NCBI GenBank assembly: GCA_947379865.1
Contig: CANCOY010000031.1
Coordinates: 1 to 34,889, forward strand
Source: Acetobacteraceae bacterium
Lineage (GTDB): Bacteria > Pseudomonadota > Alphaproteobacteria > Zavarziniales > Zavarziniaceae
DNA: 34,889 nt
Direction: 5' to 3'
Position 1 is the stretch's first letter. Every line of letters starts with the position of its first letter. The notes beneath the pieces are model-generated. The model did not search any database, had not been told where the DNA came from, and saw only the letters and a program-made list of their open reading frames with translations. The position numbers were made by a program, and so were the translations under genes. This document shows positions 14,689 through 22,236 of the stretch, in pieces.

Positions 14689-14762
14689 ATGAAGGCGTCA
14701 TGCCCTGGGGGCTGGGCCGCTGCCGATCAACTCAGGCAGCACGGATGGCCTGCACAACAATA

Positions 14763-14777
14763 TAGTATGTATACGCT
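14763..14777 (-). promoter_or_regulatory. 15-bp motif upstream of phaZ, shared with the histidine-kinase upstream region
   Basis: On the minus strand it reads AGCGTATACATACTA, matching the kinase copy at 10772-10786 in 14 of 15 positions. It lies just past the hairpin that would end the HD-domain transcript and 234 bases before the phaZ start. Confidence 0.4.
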
Positions 14778-14801
14778 GTATTTCCAGAGCAGACAGGCGA
14801 A

Positions 14802-14830
14802 CGGCCGTGCGGATACCTCCGTCACGGCCG
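14802..14830 (-). terminator. Strong hairpin after the HD-domain gene; candidate terminator
   Basis: CGGCCGTG + CGGA pairs with TCCG + CACGGCCG around a TACC loop, giving 12 base pairs with one bulged base. It is 16 bases past the HD-domain stop. The minus strand has no U-tract after it, and the plus strand has CTTTTA, so termination on the minus strand may need Rho or not occur. Confidence 0.5.
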
Positions 14831-14845
14831 CTTTTATCTGGCCAG

Positions 14846-15418
14846 TCAGGCGGCGGTGCGGGACGCCTCATAAGGTGTGCGGGCAAAGATGCGCTGCACC
14901 ATGGGCTCGAACACCTCAAGGCCCAGGGTGTCATAAGCGGGATCAAACGACGTCTGGTCCCAGCGGTCGCAGAAGGCGCGGGTCGCATCAAAATGTTCGT
15001 GGCCGCGATAGGCCTCGAAGGCAAAACGGTCGCCACCGATGAAGTGCCAGAAGAAATAGCCCTGGAAAATCCCGTGATGGCGGACGATCCAATGGGTTTG
15101 GGCTGAAACAAAAGGCTGCAGGATGGCCGCCGCCAGATCGCTGTGATTGTCGGGCGCCAGCAGATCACCCACATCGTGGATCAGGGCCGCCACCACCATT
15201 TCCTCGCTGGCGCCATCGCGCAGGGCGCGGCTGGCGGTCTGCAGGGAGTGCTGGTAGCGGTCAATCTTGTGACCGCCCATGGAACCCTGCAGGGCCTGCA
15301 GGTGGCCAAGCACGCGGTTTGCCGTATTGGCCGTGAAGTCCTTCTCCAGATGATGGAGCAGCGCATAGTCCTCGGCCGTGCCCTGGTCCATGCTGGTGAA
15401 GCTGACGGTGTTGGTCAT
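14846..15418 (-). CDS. HD-domain protein resembling PhnZ/MIOX-type diiron oxygenases
   Basis: A protein of 190 residues. The metal ligands of an HD fold are visible: H57 in YQHSLQTA, H81-D82 in ALIHDVGD, H92, H114/H115 in VRHHG, and D151 or D154. The spacing and wording of the first half (HSLQTA, then about 20 residues, GASEEMVVAALIHDVGDLL) are closer to PhnZ, a mixed-valent diiron oxygenase cleaving C-P bonds, than to ordinary HD phosphohydrolases. No phosphonate genes are adjacent, so the substrate is unknown. ATG 15418 has AGGAAACAG upstream; the frame extends 30 codons further but without family-like sequence. It is divergent from the aminotransferase gene. Confidence 0.75.
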   Translation of the reverse strand: MTNTVSFTSMDQGTAEDYALLHHLEKDFTANTANRVLGHLQALQGSMGGHKIDRYQHSLQTASRALRDGASEEMVVAALIHDVGDLLAPDNHSDLAAAILQPFVSAQTHWIVRHHGIFQGYFFWHFIGGDRFAFEAYRGHEHFDATRAFCDRWDQTSFDPAYDTLGLEVFEPMVQRIFARTPYEASRTAA

Positions 15419-15606
15419 GTGTTCTGTTTCCTGTCTGGCAGCAGCCGTTATCATAGCCGGGCAGGCGCCCGAGGCGAGGAAATTTGTCGCTCCACCATGG
15501 GCTGCCATGGGTCCAGCCTGCCGCTACAGTTGAGCCAGCACGCGGCTTCGCTTTGCCGCCCCATATCCACAATGCTAGCGTTTCGCCATCGCGCGGAGGA
15601 ATTCTG
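15419..15606. other. Divergent promoter region between the HD gene and the aminotransferase
   Basis: A 188-base region that must hold promoters for both directions. The aminotransferase has a strong GGAGGA ribosome site 6 bases before its ATG. No clear palindromic operator or convincing -35/-10 pair was found. Confidence 0.4.
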
Positions 15607-16953
15607 ATGAATACGCCCAAGGGTAGTGCAGGCACCGACGGTCAGCTTCCCAACAATCTGGAAGCCTTCTGGATGCCGTTTACGGCAAACCGCCAGTTCA
15701 AGGCCAAGCCGCGCCTGCTCACCTCGGCGGCGGGCATGTATTATACCAGCCACGATGGCCGCTCGATCCTGGATGGCACCGCCGGCCTGTGGTGCTGCAA
15801 TGCCGGCCACGCCCAGCCCGCCATCGTCAGCGCCGTGCAGCAGCAGGTCGCCACCCTCGACTTTGCCCCCACCTTCCAGATGGGGCATCCGCTTGCGTTC
15901 GAACTGGCCAGCCGCCTCACCACCCTGTTGCCCGAAGGCTTTGACCACGTCTTTTACGCCAATTCCGGCTCCGAGGCGGTGGACAGCGCCCTGAAGATTG
16001 CGCTGGCCTGGCACCGGGTACGTGGCGAGGGCACGCGCACCCGTTTCATCGGCCGCGAGCGCGGCTATCACGGTGTGGGCTTTGGCGGCATTTCGGTGGG
16101 CGGCATCGTCAACAACCGCAAGTTCTTTGGCCCCCTGATGCCGGGCGTCGATCACCTGCCCCACACCCATGATCTGGCCCGCAATACCTATTCACGCGGC
16201 CAGCCCGAACATGGCGCCAATCTGGCGGACGAGCTGGAGCGCATTGTCGCCCTGCACGATGCCTCCACCATCGCCGCCGTGATCGTCGAGCCGGTGGCTG
16301 GCTCCACCGGCGTGCTGATTCCCCCCAAGGGCTATCTGGAGCGGCTGCGGGCGATCTGTGACAAGCACGGTATCCTGCTGATCTTTGACGAGGTCATCAC
16401 CGGCTTTGGCCGCCTGGGCTCGGCCTTCGGGGCGCAGCATTTTGGCGTGACGCCTGATCTGATGACGGTTGCCAAGGGCATCACCTCCGGCGTGGTCCCC
16501 ATGGGCGCCGTCTTTGCCCAGAAGAAAATCTACGACGCCTTCATGAACGGGCCAGAGAACGCCATCGAGCTGTTCCACGGCTATACCTATTCCGGCCATC
16601 CCCTGGCCTGCGCGGCCGCCCTTGCCACCCTCGACGTCTATCGCGACCAGGATCTGTTTGCCCGCGCCGCCGAACTGGCGCCGGTCTGGGAAGAGGCCAT
16701 GCACAGCCTGAAGGGCGTGCGCCATGTCATCGACATCCGCAACATCGGCCTGATTGGCGCGGTGGAACTGGAGCCGGTGCCCGGCAAGCCCACGGACCGC
16801 GCCTTCCGCGCCTTCCTGGAGGCCTATGAAAAGGGTCTGCTGATCCGCACCACCGGCGACATCATCGCCCTGTCGCCGCCACTGATCATCGAGGAGCACG
16901 AGATCGGCCGGATCGTTGATACCCTCAGGGACGTGCTGACCCACCTCGACTGA
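15607..16953 (+). CDS. Omega-amino acid:pyruvate aminotransferase (class III, beta-alanine:pyruvate type)
   Basis: A PLP enzyme of 448 residues. DGTAGLWCCNAGH (56-68) is the signature of beta-alanine:pyruvate-type transaminases; NSGSEAVDSALK binds the cofactor phosphate, D261 in IFDEVITGFGR contacts the PLP nitrogen, and K290 in TVAKGITSG forms the Schiff base. It moves an amino group from beta-alanine or another omega-amine to pyruvate, giving alanine. GGAGGA precedes ATG 15607; the frame extends upstream without homology. Alanine dehydrogenase follows after 39 bases, so alanine produced can be oxidised back to pyruvate in the same operon. The exact amine substrate is not certain; taurine or putrescine is possible. 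Confidence 0.92.
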   Translation: MNTPKGSAGTDGQLPNNLEAFWMPFTANRQFKAKPRLLTSAAGMYYTSHDGRSILDGTAGLWCCNAGHAQPAIVSAVQQQVATLDFAPTFQMGHPLAFELASRLTTLLPEGFDHVFYANSGSEAVDSALKIALAWHRVRGEGTRTRFIGRERGYHGVGFGGISVGGIVNNRKFFGPLMPGVDHLPHTHDLARNTYSRGQPEHGANLADELERIVALHDASTIAAVIVEPVAGSTGVLIPPKGYLERLRAICDKHGILLIFDEVITGFGRLGSAFGAQHFGVTPDLMTVAKGITSGVVPMGAVFAQKKIYDAFMNGPENAIELFHGYTYSGHPLACAAALATLDVYRDQDLFARAAELAPVWEEAMHSLKGVRHVIDIRNIGLIGAVELEPVPGKPTDRAFRAFLEAYEKGLLIRTTGDIIALSPPLIIEEHEIGRIVDTLRDVLTHLD

Positions 16954-16992
16954 AACCCGCATTCCTCCAGCTGAAGGCGACAAGGAGCCATC

Positions 16993-18111
16993 ATGCTTAT
17001 TGGCGTACCCAAAGAGATCAAGACCCATGAGTACCGGGTCGGCATGACCCCCTCGTCTGTGCGCGAGGCGATCCACCATGGCCACAAGGTCATCGTGGAA
17101 AGCAATGCGGGCCATGCCATCGGTCTCGAGGACGTCCATTACGAGCGGGTGGGGGCAGAGGTTGTCGCCACCGCCGAGGAGGTTTTTTCCCGCGCCGAGA
17201 TGATCGTCAAGGTGAAGGAACCCCAGCCCCAGGAATGCCGCCGCCTGCGCGCCGGCCAGGTGCTGTTCACCTATCTGCACCTGGCGCCAGACCCGGAACA
17301 GACGCGCCTGCTGCTGGACTCGGGCGTGACCGCCATTGCCTATGAGACCGTCACGGACGTGCGCGGCGGCCTGCCCCTGCTCGCCCCCATGAGTGAGGTG
17401 GCCGGCCGCATGTCGATCCAGGCGGGCGCCCATTGCCTTGAGATGGAACAGGGCGGGCGCGGCATGTTGCTGGGCGGTGTGCCGGGCGTGCCGGCGGCGC
17501 GGGTGGTGATCCTGGGCGGCGGCGTTGTGGGCACCAATGCGGCCCGCATGGCCATGGGTTTTGAAGCCCATGTAACCGTGATCGACAAGTCGCTGAACCG
17601 GCTCAAGGAACTGGACCAGCAGTTTGGCGCCATGCTGAACACGATCTATTCCACCCAGGATTCCATCGAGGAACATGTGCTGGGGGCCGATCTGGTGGTG
17701 GGCGCCGTGCTGGTGCCGGGTGCGGCCGCCCCGCGCCTTGTCAACCGCGACCTCGTCAGTCGGATGAAGCGCGGCAGCGTGCTGGTGGATGTGGCCATCG
17801 ACCAGGGCGGCTGTTTCGAGACGTCGAAGGCCACCACCCACGCAGCCCCCACTTATGTGATCGACGGCGTGATCCATTATTGCGTGGCCAACATGCCGGG
17901 TGCCGTGGCGCGCACCTCTACCTTCGCCCTCAACAACGCCACTTTGCCCTTTATCATGGCGCTGGCCGACAAGGGCTGGCGCCGCGCCCTGCGCGATGAC
18001 CCGCATCTCAAGGCCGGCCTCAATGTCCACAACGGCAAGCTGACCTACGAGGCGGTGGCCCAGGACCAGAACCTGCCCTATCAGCCAGCCGACGAGGCCC
18101 TCGGCGCCTGA
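16993..18111 (+). CDS. ald: Alanine dehydrogenase
   Basis: A 372-residue enzyme that oxidises L-alanine to pyruvate and ammonia with NAD. All key residues are in the usual places: K75 (KVKEPQP), H96 (TYLHLAPD) and D270 (VDVAIDQGG), with the NAD motif GGGVVG (175-180) and D198 at the end of the next strand, which selects NAD over NADP. The length is normal for the family. An AAGGAGCC ribosome site precedes the ATG. It lies 39 bases after the aminotransferase and is followed by a repeat-hairpin structure (18121-18171). Confidence 0.97.
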   Translation: MLIGVPKEIKTHEYRVGMTPSSVREAIHHGHKVIVESNAGHAIGLEDVHYERVGAEVVATAEEVFSRAEMIVKVKEPQPQECRRLRAGQVLFTYLHLAPDPEQTRLLLDSGVTAIAYETVTDVRGGLPLLAPMSEVAGRMSIQAGAHCLEMEQGGRGMLLGGVPGVPAARVVILGGGVVGTNAARMAMGFEAHVTVIDKSLNRLKELDQQFGAMLNTIYSTQDSIEEHVLGADLVVGAVLVPGAAAPRLVNRDLVSRMKRGSVLVDVAIDQGGCFETSKATTHAAPTYVIDGVIHYCVANMPGAVARTSTFALNNATLPFIMALADKGWRRALRDDPHLKAGLNVHNGKLTYEAVAQDQNLPYQPADEALGA

Positions 18112-18120
18112 CACAGGCTC

Positions 18121-18171
18121 GCCCCGGACCCCCGGATGCCCCGGACCCCACAAATGGATGGGGGCCGGGGC
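18121..18171 (+). terminator. Direct repeat with hairpin after ald; candidate terminator
   Basis: GCCCCGGACCCC occurs twice (18121-18132 and 18138-18149). Either copy can pair with GGGGGCCGGGGC at 18160-18171 (11 pairs, one mismatch; 10-base loop for the nearer copy). No T-run follows, so it may act with Rho, as mRNA end protection, or as alternative hairpins between ald and the yqgE start. Confidence 0.5.
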
Positions 18172-18211
18172 GGCCCTTGAGATTGCGGCAAACGCGCGTC
18201 ATGCTTTCGTC

Positions 18212-18808
18212 ATGGCACGTGAAATCATCCCTAGGTCGTCAGACCCTCAGGAAGCCGGCTTTCTTGAAGGCCAGTTCCTGATTGCCATGCCCATGCTCGG
18301 CGATCCCAATTTCGAGCGCACGGTGATTTATATGTGCGCCCACAGCCCCAGCGGTGCCATGGGCCTGGTGGTGAACCGGATTGCCGATCACATCACCTTT
18401 CCCGAACTGCTGCGTCAGTTGAAAATCGACGACAGTCCGGAACTGGAAAACATCCGCGTCCATGTGGGCGGCCCGGTGGAGACAGGCCGGGGTTTTGTCC
18501 TGCATTCCACGGATTACATGCAGGAAAGCACCCTGCGCATTGCCGACGACCTGGGGCTGACCGCAACGGTCGATATCCTCAAGGCGATTGCCGAGGGGCA
18601 CGGGCCCCGCCATGCCCTGCTGGCCCTGGGCTATGCGCAATGGGGGCCTGGCCAGCTTGAGGCGGAAATCCAGGCAAACGGCTGGCTGCATGCCGATGCC
18701 GGTCTCGACATCCTGTTCAAGACCGAGGTGAAGGATCGCTGGCCGCGCGCCGTCTCTACCCTTGGGTTCGAGGTCTCGCGCCTGTCGACGCAAGCCGGCC
18801 ACGCCTGA
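18212..18808 (+). CDS. YqgE/AlgH family protein (DUF179)
   Basis: A protein of 198 residues with the full family pattern: FLEGQFLIAMPMLGDPNFERTVIY at the start, GAMGLVVNR, VHVGGPVETGRGFVLH, and ALGYAQWGPGQLEAEI. The role is still unclear; members have been linked to alginate regulation and envelope functions. ATG 18212 was chosen since the conserved region begins about 20 residues later; the frame extends 18 codons upstream into the hairpin region after ald. It is convergent with the RimJ-like gene, only 6 bases apart. Confidence 0.93.
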   Translation: MAREIIPRSSDPQEAGFLEGQFLIAMPMLGDPNFERTVIYMCAHSPSGAMGLVVNRIADHITFPELLRQLKIDDSPELENIRVHVGGPVETGRGFVLHSTDYMQESTLRIADDLGLTATVDILKAIAEGHGPRHALLALGYAQWGPGQLEAEIQANGWLHADAGLDILFKTEVKDRWPRAVSTLGFEVSRLSTQAGHA

Positions 18809-18814
18809 AGCGCT

Positions 18815-19402
18815 TTAGCTGCGGCGGTCAGACGCCAGCATGCCAAACAGCAGATGGTCTTCCCAGGCGCCGTTGATCTTCAGGTACTGGCGGGCATAGC
18901 CCTCTTCATGAAAGCCGACGCGGTGCAGCAGGGCCTTTGAGGGCTCGTTGCTCGGCAGGCAGGCCGCCTCGACCCGGTGCAGCCGCAGCGTATCAAACAG
19001 CCACGGCAACAGGGCGCGCACGGCGTCTGTCATCAGCCCCTGCCCGGCAAAGCGCGCCCCCATCCAATAGCCCATGCTGGCCGACTGGGTCACGCCGCGC
19101 CGCACACCCGATACGGTGATGCCGCCCACCAGCGCCCCATCATCGACGCGGAAGACCAGAAATGCGTAACCCTGATCATCACGCGCATCATGGGCATAGC
19201 GGCGCAGGCGGCGGCGGAAGGCGGGCCGCGTCAGGTCGTCGCCCGGCCAGGTTGGCTCCCACGGCGTCAGGAACTTCCGTGATTCATGGCGCAGCTCCGA
19301 CCAGGCCTGCCAGTCCACCATCAGGGGAACCCGCAGGAACACCGACTGGCCGTTGATCTTGACCAGCGGCTCGGGCAGCAGGGTTCGCAACAACTGCGAC
19401 AT
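18815..19402 (-). CDS. GNAT N-acetyltransferase, RimJ/RimL-like
   Basis: A protein of 195 residues with a GNAT fold of the RimJ type: FLRVPLMVDWQAWSELR at the start, a YWMGARFAGQGLMTDAVRALL acetyl-CoA loop (Q/RxxGxG-like AGQGLM), RVEAACLPSNEPSKALLHRVGF, and EEGYARQYLKINGAWEDHLLF at the end. These enzymes acetylate protein N-terminal alanines, for example of ribosomal protein S5. It is the third gene after thrC and the M16 peptidase, 17 bases past the M16 stop. The actual target could be a different protein or small molecule. Confidence 0.85.
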   Translation of the reverse strand: MSQLLRTLLPEPLVKINGQSVFLRVPLMVDWQAWSELRHESRKFLTPWEPTWPGDDLTRPAFRRRLRRYAHDARDDQGYAFLVFRVDDGALVGGITVSGVRRGVTQSASMGYWMGARFAGQGLMTDAVRALLPWLFDTLRLHRVEAACLPSNEPSKALLHRVGFHEEGYARQYLKINGAWEDHLLFGMLASDRRS

Positions 19403-19419
19403 GGCTCAGCGGCTCCGAC

Positions 19420-20679
19420 CTAGCCAAAGCGGGCGGCAAAGCGCCCGGCGTCTTCCAGATGGGAAATGGGGCCAAGGGCCGTCAGCGTCGGCATGGGGGT
19501 GCGGGCAACGATATCGGCCACCCGGCGCACCGCCGCCGCATCCACATTGTCGATCCGCGCCACCATTTCAGCGGTGGAGAGCACCCGTCCGTGGATCAGC
19601 GTATGGCGGGCCAGCTGCTCGATCCGGCTCGACGGGCTTTCCAGCGACATCAACAGGCCCGCCTTCATCTGGGCGCGGGCACGGGCCACCTCGTCCTCGG
19701 CGGCGTCCACGGCGAGGCGCGCCATCTCGGCCGCCAGCACGGGGACAAGTTCGGCCACCTGGTCTTCCCCGGTGCCGGCATAGACACCGATCATGCCGCC
19801 ATCGGCCATGGAGGTGGCATAGGCAAAGACCGAATAGGCCAGCCCACGGATCTCGCGCACTTCCTGGAACAGGCGGGATGACATGCCGCCCCCCAGCACC
19901 GAGGCATAGACCTGCGAGGCATAGAAATTCTCGTCGCCATAGGCAAAGCCGGGAAAGCCCAAGGCGATGTGGGCCTGCTCAAGGTCGCGGACCTCGCGCA
20001 TGTCGCCCCCGGCATAGAGGGCCGCCTGGGGTTCCACGGGGTTGGCCGGGCCAAGGGCACCAAAGCGCTCGGTCGCCAGGGCCACCACCATGTCGTGGTC
20101 CACCCGGCCGGCGGCCGTCAGCACCATGGCAGGGGCGCGGTAATGTTCGGACATGTGGCCGGCCACGATGTCACGCGGCAGGTTCTCGATCCGCTCCACC
20201 GTGCCCAGGATCGAGCGGCCCACGGGCTGGTCGGGATAGGCGGTTTCCTGCAGCATGTCGAAGATGACATCGTCCGGCGTATCAAGGGCCTGGCCGATTT
20301 CCTGCACGATCACCTGGCGCTCACGGTCCAGTTCCACGGGATCAAAGGTGGAATGCTGAAGAATGTCCGAGAGCAGATCGATGCCCAGATCCACGTCCTC
20401 TTTCAGGACGCGGGCGTAATAGGCGGTGTTCTCGCGGCTGGTATAGGCGTTCAGATGGCCGCCCACCGCCTCGATCTCCTCGGCAATGGCGCGCGCCGTC
20501 CGGCGCTTGGTGCCCTTGAACGCCATGTGTTCCAGCAGATGGCTGACCCCGTTCCGGTCATGGGCCTCGTGCCGGGCACCCACATCCACCCACACGCCCA
20601 CGGCGGCGGTTTCCAGATGGGGATTGTCCTCGGTGATCACCCGCAGACCATTGGGCAGCACGCTCTGGCGATGGGTCAT
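19420..20679 (-). CDS. M16 family zinc metallopeptidase (processing-peptidase-like)
   Basis: A protein of 419 residues with the inverted zinc site HLLEH (47-51) and the third ligand E127 in VIVQEIGQ, exactly 76 residues on, so the active (not the inactive) subunit type. The region after it (HSTFDPVELDRERQVIVQEI) is that of bacterial homologues of mitochondrial processing peptidase beta. It cleaves short peptides or protein leaders in the cytoplasm or periplasm; no signal peptide is seen. Its ATG overlaps the thrC stop by 4 bases (ATGA), so it is coupled to thrC, an arrangement common in alphaproteobacteria. Confidence 0.95.
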   Translation of the reverse strand: MTHRQSVLPNGLRVITEDNPHLETAAVGVWVDVGARHEAHDRNGVSHLLEHMAFKGTKRRTARAIAEEIEAVGGHLNAYTSRENTAYYARVLKEDVDLGIDLLSDILQHSTFDPVELDRERQVIVQEIGQALDTPDDVIFDMLQETAYPDQPVGRSILGTVERIENLPRDIVAGHMSEHYRAPAMVLTAAGRVDHDMVVALATERFGALGPANPVEPQAALYAGGDMREVRDLEQAHIALGFPGFAYGDENFYASQVYASVLGGGMSSRLFQEVREIRGLAYSVFAYATSMADGGMIGVYAGTGEDQVAELVPVLAAEMARLAVDAAEDEVARARAQMKAGLLMSLESPSSRIEQLARHTLIHGRVLSTAEMVARIDNVDAAAVRRVADIVARTPMPTLTALGPISHLEDAGRFAARFG

Positions 20680-22082
20680 GAACGCTCCTTCGTCACCGCC
20701 AGCACATGGTGCTGAAGCGATGCGAGATCATTGGGCAGGGTTATGTAGCGCTCGGGCCGTTCCATGAGGTCGGCCATGCGGGGCGGCAGGGAGGGCCGCA
20801 CGCCGGTTGCCGCCTCGACGGCCTCGGGGAATTTGGCCGGGTGGGCCGTGGCCAGTACCACCACGGGGATCGACGGATCGGGGCGATGGCGGCGCGCTGC
20901 CGCCACACCTACCGCCGTATGCGGATCAATGACCACACCGGTTTCACGATGGACCTGGCCGATGGTGGCCCGCGTCGTCGCCTCGTCCACGCTGGCGCCA
21001 ACAAACAGGGCGCTGGCGCGCGCGACCGCCCCGGGCGGCAGGTGGAAGGCGCGGTCCTTCTGGAAGGCCTCCATCATGGCCGAGACGGCGGCGCCATCGC
21101 GGTCCACCAGATCAAACATCAGCCGCTCGAAATTGCTGGCGACCTGAATGTCCATGGAGGGGCTGATGGTGGGCTCAACCTGGCCGGCGGAATAGTCGCC
21201 CTTGGCAAGGGCCCTTGCCACAATGTCGTTGCGGTTGGTGGCCACGATCAGGCGATTGATGGGCAGGCCCATGCGCTCGGCCGCATAGCCGGCATAGACG
21301 TCGCCGAAATTGCCCGTGGGCACGGCAAAGGCCACCTGCCGGTGCGGCGCCCCCAGGCGAAGCGCGGCATAGACGTAATAGACAATCTGCCCCAGCACCC
21401 GCATCCAGTTGATGGAATTGACCGCCGACAGGTTCAGCCCGTCGCGGAAGGGCAGATCGTTGAAGGCGCCCTTCACCAGGGCCTGGCAATCGTCGAACGT
21501 GCCCTCAATCGCAATGTTGTGGACATTGGCGGCGGTGACGGTGGTCATCTGCCTGCGCTGCACGGCAGAGGTGCGGCCGCGTGGGTGCAGCATGAAGACC
21601 TCGACCGCGTCTTTGCCCGCCAGCGCCTCGATGGCGGCCGAGCCGGTGTCGCCAGAGGTGGCGCCCAGCACGGTTGCCCGGGCGCCCCGGCGCCGCAGGG
21701 TGGAGTCGAGCAGGCGGCCCAGCAGCTGCAGGGCGAAATCCTTGAAGGCCAGCGTCGGTCCGTGGAACAGCTCCAGCAGGAATTCATTGCTGCCGGTCTG
21801 GACCAGCGGGGCCACCGCCGCATGGCCGAAGCCGCGATAGGCGTCATCCACCAGGGCGGCAAAATCCTCGGCAAAGGCGCCGCCCAGATAGGGCCGCATC
21901 ACCTCAACCGCAAGCTCGGCATAGGAAAGCCCGGCAAGGCGCTGCCAGTCTCCCCCGCTCTCTGGCGCCAGGCGCGGCCATGTCTCGGGCACATAGAGGC
22001 CGCCGTCACGGGCAAGACCCGCCAGCAGGACATCCTCAAACGACAGAGCGGGCGCCCGCCCGCGGGTGCTCATGTAGCGCAC
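20676..22082 (-). CDS. thrC: Threonine synthase
   Basis: A 468-residue PLP enzyme converting O-phosphohomoserine to threonine. The start RYMSTRGRAPALSFEDVLLAGLARDGG-like opening is typical, with the PLP lysine in AFKDFALQ, the phosphate loop in ATSGDTGSAA, and NSINWMRVLGQ and GNFGDVYAG further on. GTG 22082 was preferred over ATG 22073 because homologues begin with a residue before RYxSTRG and AAAGGAA lies at good distance; the frame extends upstream to 22151 without family-like sequence. It leads the group thrC - M16 peptidase - RimJ-like and is divergent from the SDR-TetR pair. Confidence 0.96.
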   Translation of the reverse strand: MRYMSTRGRAPALSFEDVLLAGLARDGGLYVPETWPRLAPESGGDWQRLAGLSYAELAVEVMRPYLGGAFAEDFAALVDDAYRGFGHAAVAPLVQTGSNEFLLELFHGPTLAFKDFALQLLGRLLDSTLRRRGARATVLGATSGDTGSAAIEALAGKDAVEVFMLHPRGRTSAVQRRQMTTVTAANVHNIAIEGTFDDCQALVKGAFNDLPFRDGLNLSAVNSINWMRVLGQIVYYVYAALRLGAPHRQVAFAVPTGNFGDVYAGYAAERMGLPINRLIVATNRNDIVARALAKGDYSAGQVEPTISPSMDIQVASNFERLMFDLVDRDGAAVSAMMEAFQKDRAFHLPPGAVARASALFVGASVDEATTRATIGQVHRETGVVIDPHTAVGVAAARRHRPDPSIPVVVLATAHPAKFPEAVEAATGVRPSLPPRMADLMERPERYITLPNDLASLQHHVLAVTKERS

Positions 22083-22160
22083 GGCGTTCCTTTCAGATGG
22101 TCGGACCCTAGCCCCCGCGCCGTGCTGGCGCAAGCAAAGGGGCCGATTCAATGGCGGCTC

Positions 22161-22206
22161 TTGATTAAATGACCGTCAGTCTGTTATTTAATGACCATCA
22201 GTCATT
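22161..22206 (+). promoter_or_regulatory. Promoter with two phased palindromic operators for the SDR-TetR operon
   Basis: TTGATT (22161-22166) and TTATTT (22184-22189) form a possible -35/-10 pair with a 17-base spacer. AATGAC-CATCA-GTCATT (22190-22206) is a perfect 6-bp inverted repeat; an imperfect copy, AATGAC-CGTCA-GTCTGT, is at 22168-22184. The copies are 22 bp apart, two helical turns. They are likely sites for the TetR-family protein encoded by the second gene of the operon. The thrC start is 79 bases away on the other side, so its promoter could also be affected. Confidence 0.7.
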
Positions 22207-22236
22207 AATGTGCCGCACCTCGGGGGAGACAAGACC

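Larger units (their letters stand above)
14530..14845. other. Intergenic region upstream of phaZ with repeats, hairpin and shared motif
   Basis: A 316-base stretch between phaZ and the HD-domain gene; no convincing ORF. From right to left it holds a strong hairpin (14802-14830), the 15-bp motif shared with the kinase (14763-14777), four 12-bp tandem repeats (14641-14688), a TTAGGG / CCCTAA inverted repeat (14613-14618 with 14636-14641) with GTTAAC at its centre, and a TGC-rich TTGTGCACTGC at 14598-14608. This is an unusually busy control region for a PHA depolymerase operon. Confidence 0.5.

Noticed and set aside
14698..15174. Minus-strand open frame (158 codons) overlapping the HD-domain gene
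   Set aside because: It overlaps the HD gene in another frame and runs through the hairpin and shared motif; no ribosome site or family-like sequence.
16192..18153. Long minus-strand open frame (653 codons) opposite the aminotransferase and ald genes
   Set aside because: It runs antisense to two well-recognised enzymes and has no domain-like sequence; GC-rich third positions keep this frame open.
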